Below the pieces are notes generated by a model that worked only from the letters and a program-made list of their open reading frames with translations, had not been told where the DNA came from and did not search any database. A stretch of 20,124 nucleotides of DNA, taken from Phytohabitans sp036906915. Lineage in GTDB: Bacteria; Actinomycetota; Actinomycetes; Mycobacteriales; Micromonosporaceae. Positions 14,678 through 20,124 of the stretch are shown here, piece by piece; the stretch's first letter is position 1; the number at the start of each line of letters is the position of its first letter. Both the position numbers and the translations under genes were made by a program. The stretch lies in the NCBI RefSeq assembly GCF_036906915.1, contig NZ_JBAKHX010000110.1, forward strand, positions 1 through 20,124. The letters run 5' to 3'.

Positions 14678-16041
14678 GCGGCGGTCACCTCTCGGTACAG
14701 GTGGGTATAGGCCCGCCGCACCGTGTCGACGGTGTAGAGGCGCAGGGCGCGAGCCCGGCCGGCGGCACCGAGGCGACGGCGGCGCGCCGGGTCGGCGAGC
14801 AGGTCGACGCAGGCGCCGGCCAGGGCAACGGGATCGCCGGGCGGCACGATCACGCCGGTGTCGCCGACGACCTCGGCGACCGCCCCGACGTCCGTGCTGA
14901 CGGTGGGGCGGCCGCACATCATGGCCTCCACGACGGGGTACGGCATATCTTCGGCGACGCTCGACAGCGCCACCAGGTGCCCGGCCGCGAACGCCTGGCG
15001 GCTGGACTGGACCGGATCGTCAAACCGCACCACGCCGCCGAGGCTCAACCGGTCGACGAGGCGGCGGCAGCTGGCGACGTACGCGAGATCGTCCTGCGGG
15101 CCGACCAGCCGCAGGCCGGCGTGCGGCACCGCGTCGCGCACCCGCCGGAACGCCCGGATCAGGGTGTGCAGGTCCTTGCGCGGCACCATCCTGCCCACCC
15201 AGACCACGGTCGGCACGAGCGGTTCGTTGGGCAGGACGGGGTAGCGCAGCGGCTCCACGCCGCCCGGGACGACGACCACCTTGGCGGGATCGGCACCGTG
15301 CCGCAGCTCCCACCGCTGGTTGAAGCGGCTCACCGGTGCGATCAGCGCCGCCTCGGCGTACCCGAGCCTGGTGAGCGCCCGGTAGAAGCGGAGCAAAGCG
15401 GACCGCACGGCAGCGCTCGCTCCGCTGACGCTTCCGTCGACGGAGCGCAGGTACGTGCCGTGCTCGCTCAGCATGAACGGGGTACCCGATCGCCATTTGG
15501 CCGCCAGCGCGACCAGTAGCGGCAGTCCGGACGCGACCGGGTGGCACAGGTCGACGGGCGGCAACCGGACGGCGAGCGGACGTAAGGCGTACTCGATCGA
15601 CTCAGCGGCGGACCGCGCCTCGCGGACGGACATCCGCGGGCTGTCCGGCTGGCGGCTTGCCTGCCAGGCGTCGAGCAGCACGTCGGCGAGCGGCACCCCG
15701 TGCAGCGGGTGTGCGCCGACCGCGAGGTCCGCGAGCCGGCGCAGGCCGTCGGTGAACATGCCGGTTTCCTCGCTGAGGAAACCCCGGCACAGGATGACCG
15801 CCGCCGCGGTCGCCGCCGGCCTGTTCCGGTGCCGCACCGGTCGCCCATTGACGGGGTACGCGGACACGGCCGACACGTTGGAAGGGATCGGGTACGCCGG
15901 CTCCGGCACCTGACCACCCGAGATCAACGCGACCAGGTGGAAAGTGTGCTGATCCAGCCCGTGCAGCAGCTGTTGGCACCAGGTTGCGGCGCCTCGCCGG
16001 ACGTACGGGTAGGTGTTCTCGCTGATGAGCGCGACCCGCAT
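14674..16041 (-). CDS. GT4-family glycosyltransferase, PelF-like (DUF3492 type)
   Basis: A 455-aa GT-B glycosyltransferase. The N-terminal domain begins MRVALISENTYPYVRRGAAT, matching the PelF/DUF3492 pattern (EGTYPFVxGGVSxW), and has LSEHGTYLRS (191-200), corresponding to the TEHGIYxRE motif of PelF. The C-terminal GT4 domain shows WVGRMVPRKD (281-290) with Arg284 and Lys289, LVGPQDDLAYVASCRRLV, and the EX7E motif EDMPYPVVE (Glu364, Glu372). PelF uses UDP sugars to build a GalNAc-rich cationic polymer; the donor here is unknown. There is no signal or membrane segment, so it is cytoplasmic. ATG 16041 gives the standard GT4 start but has a weak ribosome-binding site. It lies 46 nt downstream of the CAP gene on the same strand. 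Confidence 0.85.
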   Translation of the reverse strand: MRVALISENTYPYVRRGAATWCQQLLHGLDQHTFHLVALISGGQVPEPAYPIPSNVSAVSAYPVNGRPVRHRNRPAATAAAVILCRGFLSEETGMFTDGLRRLADLAVGAHPLHGVPLADVLLDAWQASRQPDSPRMSVREARSAAESIEYALRPLAVRLPPVDLCHPVASGLPLLVALAAKWRSGTPFMLSEHGTYLRSVDGSVSGASAAVRSALLRFYRALTRLGYAEAALIAPVSRFNQRWELRHGADPAKVVVVPGGVEPLRYPVLPNEPLVPTVVWVGRMVPRKDLHTLIRAFRRVRDAVPHAGLRLVGPQDDLAYVASCRRLVDRLSLGGVVRFDDPVQSSRQAFAAGHLVALSSVAEDMPYPVVEAMMCGRPTVSTDVGAVAEVVGDTGVIVPPGDPVALAGACVDLLADPARRRRLGAAGRARALRLYTVDTVRRAYTHLYREVTAA

Positions 16042-16087
16042 GATGGGCGCAACGAGTCAGCGACGACCCGTGTGGGTTGGTTGTCGA

Positions 16088-16876
16088 CTAGGCGACAGAC
16101 CCGAACATCTGCGTCCAGTAAGGCGTGCCGTCGCTCGCGTAGGCCAGCCCGACGCCGATCGCCTTGGCGTCGCAGTTTTCGATGTTGGCCCGGTGGCCCT
16201 GGCTGTTCATCCAGCCGTCCATGACGGCGGCGGGCGTGCGGTATCCGGCGGCGACGTTCTCGCCGATCGCGTTGTTGTACCCGGCCCGCTTCGAGCGGTC
16301 CCATGGCGAGCTGCCATCGCTGCCGGTGTGCGACATGTTGTTGTGGTCGGCCTGGTCCTTGCTGTGTGCCCCGGCGGCGCTGGCGAGCTTGGCGTTGACC
16401 GTGACGCGGCCGCAGCCGGCGGCGGCGCGTTCCCGGTTGGTGATCTCGACGACCTCGTTCTCGTCGGCGGACTGCGCGGTGCTGCCGCCGCCGGTGGCCG
16501 ACCTGGTGGTGGTCTTCGGTTTTGTCGTCGTCCGCTTGGGCGCCGGGGTGGTGGCCTTGGGGGTGGGCGTGCTCTTCGGGGTGGCGCTGGGCGTGGCGGC
16601 CGGGGTCGGCGTGGTGCCGGGCGCTTCGGTGCCGGCGATGGAGTTGGCGCCGAAGCCGCCCACGCCGCCGTTGTCGTCGGCGGCGGTGTTGACCCGGGGG
16701 TCGACGTCGTCCGCGAGGCTGGGGCGCAGGAGCGCCGCGCCGCCGCCGAAGGTCAACAGGAGGATGCCGACGATGAGTGCTAGGCCGAGCGGACCGGGAA
16801 CCCGGCTGGCGTTGCGGTGCCGCCCGGCGCCTCTGGTGGGCGGCTCAGAACGGTCTTGATCGCTTCGCCCGGGCAC
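16088..16876 (-). CDS. Membrane-anchored extracellular CAP-domain (SCP/PR-1-like) protein
   Basis: A 262-aa protein. A short basic N-terminus precedes a hydrophobic segment (29-50), likely an uncleaved anchor or signal. A Pro/Thr/Lys-rich wall-spanning linker runs to about 136, followed by a CAP domain (137-262). CAP motifs include HSKDQADHNNMSHTG (His171, His183), GENVAAGY (Glu206), GWMNSQGHRANI (His228) and GVGLAYASDGTPYWTQMFG; Cys155 and Cys235 could form a disulphide. Bacterial CAP proteins are secreted, and their biochemical role is mostly unknown (lipid binding and peptidase activity have been proposed). GTG 16876 is supported by GGAGG 7 nt upstream. It is the first gene of a minus-strand run with the glycosyltransferase, so it may be co-transcribed with it. 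Confidence 0.93.
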   Translation of the reverse strand: MPGRSDQDRSEPPTRGAGRHRNASRVPGPLGLALIVGILLLTFGGGAALLRPSLADDVDPRVNTAADDNGGVGGFGANSIAGTEAPGTTPTPAATPSATPKSTPTPKATTPAPKRTTTKPKTTTRSATGGGSTAQSADENEVVEITNRERAAAGCGRVTVNAKLASAAGAHSKDQADHNNMSHTGSDGSSPWDRSKRAGYNNAIGENVAAGYRTPAAVMDGWMNSQGHRANIENCDAKAIGVGLAYASDGTPYWTQMFGSVA

Positions 16877-16915
16877 GGTGATGCCTCCGGTCCTTGAGGT
16901 GTTCGGCCGGGTGTG

Positions 16916-16944
16916 ACCGTATGTGCCCTGGTCAGAGCAGGCAA
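16916..16944 (-). promoter_or_regulatory. Putative promoter of the CAP-glycosyltransferase run
   Basis: On the minus strand TTGCCT (16944-16939) and TACGGT (16921-16916) are separated by exactly 17 bp, a good vegetative-type actinobacterial promoter. The predicted start is near 16909, giving a leader of about 33 nt that includes the GGAGG site. The repeat array begins 5 bp upstream of the -35 box. Confidence 0.5.
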
Positions 16945-16949
16945 TCGGG

Positions 16950-16977
16950 CTAAGGAAGATCTAAGGACCAGCCAAGG
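16950..16977 (-). promoter_or_regulatory. Three 11-bp-phased direct repeats (candidate OmpR/PhoP-class operator)
   Basis: On the plus strand CTAAGG (16950), CTAAGG (16961) and CCAAGG (16972) are spaced exactly 11 bp apart; on the minus strand they read CCTTGG, CCTTAG, CCTTAG. Response regulators of the OmpR/PhoP family typically bind such phased direct repeats. The array lies just upstream of the predicted -35 of the CAP promoter, an activator-type position. No regulator gene lies in the window. Confidence 0.5.
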
Positions 16978-17037
16978 ATGCGACCATGTCCGGAGATTAG
17001 AGTGACGAAAGCCGCATGTGAGCTACTACTGCGTAAC

Positions 17038-17069
17038 TTGACGAAGAGCGAGTATCGGCGGAGTATAGG
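17038..17069 (+). promoter_or_regulatory. Possible promoter for the small coiled-coil gene
   Basis: TTGACG (17038-17043) is a consensus -35 hexamer. TATAGG (17064-17069) or AGTATA (17062-17067) could be the -10, at 20 or 18 bp. The leader to the ATG at 17186 would be a little over 100 nt. The spacing is not ideal. Confidence 0.35.
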
Positions 17070-17185
17070 GGTGTCGCCAGTCGCGCCCAATCATGCCCGC
17101 GCGTGCCCGTGGGCTGATAGTCGCGGGGATTTTTGCTGGGCGCGCGTTGGCCGGCCACTCCGGCAGCGCATTACAAGGAGACGAT

Positions 17186-17380
17186 ATGGCGAAGGCCCTC
17201 TACGGCCACGTAGGTGCGGCGCCCGATCGGCGTCTGCTCGACGAGGTCACCCGACTGCGTGCCAGGGTTGAGGCACTGGAGTTCGAGGTCACGAGGTTGC
17301 GTGCCGAAAACGATCGGCTCGCAGCGGCAGCCGCCGAAGCAGGCGACCTGCTGCGGATCCCGGAACCGGCTCTGACCTGA
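17186..17380 (+). CDS. Small coiled-coil protein
   Basis: A 64-aa protein starting MAKALYGHVGAAPDRRLLDEV. Residues about 17-52 form a short leucine-zipper-like coiled coil (TRLRARVEALEFEVTRLRAE) with regular heptad Leu/Val positions and many charged pairs; the tail is LLRIPEPALT. ATG 17186 has AAGGAG 5 nt upstream, a strong ribosome-binding site that rules out longer in-frame starts. Proteins of this general type occur in actinomycetes, but I know no function. It is followed at once by two hairpins, so it is probably its own transcription unit and not co-transcribed with smc. Confidence 0.8.
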   Translation: MAKALYGHVGAAPDRRLLDEVTRLRARVEALEFEVTRLRAENDRLAAAAAEAGDLLRIPEPALT

Positions 17381-17388
17381 TCACCGGC

Positions 17389-17411
17389 GGGCGCCGGCAC
17401 CACCGGCGCCC
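17389..17411. terminator. Hairpin directly after the small coiled-coil gene
   Basis: GGGCGCCGG (17389-17397) pairs perfectly with CCGGCGCCC (17403-17411) across a 5-nt loop, 8 nt after the stop codon. No T-tract follows. It probably acts with the second hairpin at 17443-17478. Confidence 0.6.
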
Positions 17412-17442
17412 AGTGTCCAACTCCACACGCACCACAGAAAAA

Positions 17443-17478
17443 GCGCGCCGACACAGCAGTGGCGGCGCGCAGTTTTTT
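17443..17478 (+). terminator. Rho-independent terminator upstream of smc
   Basis: GCGCGCCG (17443-17450) pairs with CGGCGCGC (17463-17470) across a 12-nt loop and is followed by AG and six T (17473-17478). The left side has five A, so the element could also work on the opposite strand. A canonical T-tailed terminator is unusual among the tail-less hairpins in this window. Confidence 0.85.
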
Positions 17479-17543
17479 GCCTTCGTTCTGCTACCCCAAT
17501 GCGGAGGCGCGCGGCGTGTCGGGCCGGCGCTCAGCGTCCGGGT

Positions 17544-17549
17544 TACCCT
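17544..17549 (+). promoter_or_regulatory. Possible -10 box TACCCT for smc
   Basis: TACCCT fits TANNNT and lies 57 nt upstream of the smc start, after the terminator that should isolate smc from the upstream gene. No good -35 is visible. A promoter is expected in 17479-17600; this is the best candidate. Confidence 0.25.
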
Positions 17550-17606
17550 GCGGGGAAGCATCCACCAGCGAGCGCCCGAGGTCGCAGCGGGCGAGGATTG
17601 AAAGAC

Positions 17607-20124
17607 GTGCATCTCAAGAGCCTGACGGTCAAGGGCTTCAAGTCCTTCGCCTCCGCTACGACGTTGCGGCTGGAGCCGGGCATCACCTGCGTGGTGGGCC
17701 CCAACGGCTCCGGCAAGTCCAACGTCGTCGACGCCATCGCCTGGGTGCTCGGCGAGCAGGGCGCCAAGGCGCTCCGCGGCGGCAAGATGGAAGACGTCAT
17801 CTTCGCCGGCACCGCCGGCCGCGCGCCGCTCGGGCGCGCCGAGGTCACGCTGACGATCGACAACACCGACGGCGCCCTCCCCATCGACTACACCGAGGTG
17901 TCGATCACCCGCCGGATGTTCCGGTCGGGTGAGAGCGAGTACGAGATCAACGGCAACTCGTGCCGGCTGCTCGACATCCAGGAACTGCTCTCCGACTCCG
18001 GCATCGGCCGCGAGATGCACGTCATCGTCGGGCAGGGGCAGCTCGACGCCGTACTGCACGCCAAGCCGGAAGACCGCCGGGCGTTCATCGAAGAGGCGGC
18101 CGGCGTCCTCAAGCACCGCAAGCGCAAAGAGAAGGCGCTGCGCAAGCTCGACGCGATGCAGGCCAACCTCAACCGGCTCACCGACCTGACCGCCGAGCTG
18201 CGCCGCCAGCTCAAGCCGCTCGGCAAGCAGGCCGAGGTGGCCCGGCGCGCCGCGGGCATCCAGGCCGACCTGCGCGACGCCCGGCTCCGGCTGCTGGCCG
18301 ACGACCTCGCCACCCTGCGGTCCACCCTCGACAAGGAGATCGCCGACGAGACCGCCCTGCGCGAGCGGCGCGAGCAGGTCGAGGTCGACTTCGAGCAGGT
18401 ACAGCGACGGATGGCCGGCCTGGAGGCCGCGCTCGCCGAAGACGCTCCGCTGCTGACGGCCGCGCAGGACACCTGGTACAAGCTGTCCGCGCTCCAGGAG
18501 CGGTTCCGCTCGACCGAGCAGCTCGCGAGCGAGCGGCTGCGCCACCTGTCCGCGACCCCCGACGACGAGCGACCTGGGCGCGACCCCGACCAGTTGGCCG
18601 CCGAGGCCGAGAAGGTGCGGGCCCAGGAAGACGAGCTGCGCGCCGCGCTCCAGGCCGACCAGGCGCACCTGGCGGAGGCGGTGGAGCGGCGCCAGGAGCT
18701 CGAACGGCAGCTCGCCGACGCCGAACGCGCGCTGCGTGCCGCCGCCAAGGCGATTGCCGACCGCCGCGAAGGGCTCGCCAAGCTGACCGGCCAGGTCAAC
18801 GCGGCGCGTGCCCGCACCACCAGTTCCGCCGAGGAGATCTCGCGGCTGGCCGCCGCCCATGCCGACGCGCAGGGCCGGGCGGAGAAGGCGCAGGCCGACG
18901 TCGACGCGGTCGCCGAGCTGTCCACCGAGGCCGACCGTGACAACGCCGACCTGGACGCCCGGCACGCCGAGGCGGTGGCGGCCCACGAGGCGGCGAGCGC
19001 GACGGTGCGAGCCCTGTCCGACGCCGAGCGCAAGGCGGAGAAGGACGCCGCGACCTGGAAGGCGCGCGAGGAAGCCCTGGCGATGGGCCTGCGCCGCAAG
19101 GACGGCGCCGGTGCCCTGCTGGCCCGGGCCGACCAGGTGCCGGGGCTGATCGGCAGCCTGGCCGGGATGCTGTCCGTCGAACCGGGGCACGAGGCCGCCC
19201 TGGCCGCCGCCCTGGAGGCACTGGCCGACGCGGTGGTGGTGGCCGGTGTCGACGAGGCCGCCGAGGCGATGCGGCTGCTCAAGATCCAAGATGCCGGCCG
19301 GGCCAGCCTGCTGGTCGGCGGTGCCGCGGCGCCCGGCATGATCGGCTCGCTGGACTCGCTGCGCCCCGCCCTGCCCGACGGGGCGAAGTGGGGGCCCGAC
19401 GTGGTCCGCTGCCCCGAACGCATCCGGCCAGCGGTGCACCGGGCGCTGCGCGACGTGGTACTCGTGCCAGACCTCGAAGCCGCGAGCCAGCTCGTGACCG
19501 CTAACCCGGAGCTGCGCGCCGTCACACCCGACGGTGACGTGGTCGGCGCGTACGCGGCAGCCGGCGGCTCCGCGAAGGCGCCCAGCTTCATCGAGGTTCA
19601 GGCGGCGGTCGAGGAGGCCCGCACCAAGCGCACCGAGGCCGACGCCGCGGCGGCGGAGGCGCGCACCAGCCTCGAAGAGGCGCGCGCCGAGGTCGCCGAG
19701 CACAAGGAAGCGGTAAACGTCGCCGCGGCCGCCAAGCGCGAGGCCGAGGGGCAGCGCAACGCCGCCGCGCGCCGGCTGGCCGAGCTGGGCGCCGCCGCGC
19801 GCTCCGCCAAGGCCGAGGCAGAGCGCCTGGCCGCCTCCCGCACCAAGGCCGAGGAGGCCCGCGAGCGCGACCTGGTGGCGCTGGAAGACCTCGAAGAGCG
19901 ACTGCGGATGGCCGAGGACACCGCGATCGACGACGACCCGGACACCGACGAGCGCGACCAGATCGCCGCCGCGGTGCCGCAGGCCCGCCAGAACGAGATG
20001 GAGATCCGCCTGGCGGTGCGCACCGCCGAGGAGCGGGTCGCCTCCATCGCCGGCCGGGCCGACTCGCTGGCCCGCCAGGCCGCCGCCGAGCGCGCCGCCC
20101 GCGAGCGGGCCGCCGCCCGCCGTG
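17607..20124 (+). CDS. smc: Chromosome segregation ATPase SMC (3' end beyond window)
   Basis: The first 839 codons of SMC, the core of the condensin-like complex with ScpA and ScpB that compacts and segregates the chromosome. The start MHLKSLTVKGFKSFA leads into Walker A GPNGSGKS (31-38), then EQGAKALRGGKMEDVIFAG, NGNSCRLLDIQELLSDSGIGREMHVIVGQGQLD with the Q-loop, and EEAAGVLKHRKRKEKALRKL, which opens the first coiled-coil arm (about 170-495). The hinge spans about 500-660 (VPGLIGSLAGML to TPDGDVVG and GGSAKAP), and the returning arm runs to the window edge. The C-terminal Walker B/signature head lies outside. GTG 17607 has GAGGA 9 nt upstream; a TTG at 17598 is less likely. No stop or frameshift is seen. 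Confidence 0.97.
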   Translation, partial: MHLKSLTVKGFKSFASATTLRLEPGITCVVGPNGSGKSNVVDAIAWVLGEQGAKALRGGKMEDVIFAGTAGRAPLGRAEVTLTIDNTDGALPIDYTEVSITRRMFRSGESEYEINGNSCRLLDIQELLSDSGIGREMHVIVGQGQLDAVLHAKPEDRRAFIEEAAGVLKHRKRKEKALRKLDAMQANLNRLTDLTAELRRQLKPLGKQAEVARRAAGIQADLRDARLRLLADDLATLRSTLDKEIADETALRERREQVEVDFEQVQRRMAGLEAALAEDAPLLTAAQDTWYKLSALQERFRSTEQLASERLRHLSATPDDERPGRDPDQLAAEAEKVRAQEDELRAALQADQAHLAEAVERRQELERQLADAERALRAAAKAIADRREGLAKLTGQVNAARARTTSSAEEISRLAAAHADAQGRAEKAQADVDAVAELSTEADRDNADLDARHAEAVAAHEAASATVRALSDAERKAEKDAATWKAREEALAMGLRRKDGAGALLARADQVPGLIGSLAGMLSVEPGHEAALAAALEALADAVVVAGVDEAAEAMRLLKIQDAGRASLLVGGAAAPGMIGSLDSLRPALPDGAKWGPDVVRCPERIRPAVHRALRDVVLVPDLEAASQLVTANPELRAVTPDGDVVGAYAAAGGSAKAPSFIEVQAAVEEARTKRTEADAAAAEARTSLEEARAEVAEHKEAVNVAAAAKREAEGQRNAAARRLAELGAAARSAKAEAERLAASRTKAEEARERDLVALEDLEERLRMAEDTAIDDDPDTDERDQIAAAVPQARQNEMEIRLAVRTAEERVASIAGRADSLARQAAAERAARERAAARR

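Larger units (their letters stand above)
16877..17185. other. 309-bp divergent intergenic region
   Basis: This region lies between the CAP gene (minus) and the small coiled-coil gene (plus). It holds a probable CAP promoter, an 11-bp-phased repeat array and a possible plus-strand promoter, listed separately. A plus-strand frame (16978-17271) is open but Arg/Cys-rich, lacks a ribosome-binding site and overlaps the real downstream gene. Confidence 0.7.

Noticed and set aside
16978..17271. 97-codon plus-strand frame in the CAP/coiled-coil intergenic region
   Set aside because: No ribosome-binding site, Arg/Cys-rich content, and overlap with the well-supported 64-aa gene in another frame.
17289..19703. 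804- and 567-codon minus-strand frames opposite smc
   Set aside because: They are antisense to unambiguous SMC coding sequence; composition is low-complexity (Leu/Gly/Arg or Ser/Ala/Arg) and no family motif is seen.
1..20124. CRISPR arrays, tRNA/rRNA genes, insertion sequences or prophage genes
   Set aside because: No regularly spaced repeats with unique spacers, no tRNA-like cloverleaf or rRNA sequence, and no transposase, integrase or phage structural motifs were seen.

Overview
The window is a stretch of very GC-rich chromosomal DNA from an actinomycete. Third codon positions are almost all G or C, GTG and TTG starts are frequent, and -10 boxes of the TAGNNT/TANNNT type occur. The gene order (DAK2/FakA-like gene, recG, rsmD, coaD, coiled-coil protein, DUF177, rpmF, plsX, rnc, mutM, then smc) is the conserved actinobacterial block that ends in smc. 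A plsX gene between rpmF and rnc, and the accessory genes present, fit Micromonosporaceae best. That family assignment is inference, not a database result.

Region by region. Positions 1-234 hold a G-rich intergenic region with a 13-bp tandem repeat, and possibly the first codons of a divergent gene (perhaps rpmB). Positions 235-4049 encode a FakA/YloV-type kinase subunit and RecG, overlapping by ATGA. A 15-bp perfect hairpin at 4059-4096 separates recG from a convergent gene for a secreted LPVTG wall-anchored protein with tandem Cys-bounded repeats (4128-5237, minus). After a 450-bp non-coding region come rsmD and coaD (GTGA overlap) and a DivIVA/AtpF-like coiled-coil protein. A tight cluster follows: DUF177, rpmF (57 aa), plsX, rnc and mutM, with several 8-bp overlaps. 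An MMPL-type membrane transporter gene closes the plus-strand run.

Positions 13146-16876 are an accessory minus-strand run: a secreted CAP-domain protein, a PelF-like GT4 glycosyltransferase, a polytopic membrane protein, and a short Spherulin-4-like protein that matches only the C-terminal part of that hydrolase family. The last three are joined by 4-base overlaps and look like one translationally coupled unit. By analogy with Pel and galactosaminogalactan loci this could be a small exopolysaccharide module, and it is the most interesting part of the window. The CAP promoter region carries three direct repeats spaced exactly 11 bp apart, a pattern typical of OmpR/PhoP-class operators. A weaker version with a shared 8-bp core lies upstream of the LPVTG surface-protein gene.

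The window ends with a 64-aa coiled-coil protein, two tandem hairpins (the second with a T6 tail), and the first 839 codons of smc, which runs off the right edge. No tRNA, rRNA, CRISPR, transposase or phage gene was seen.
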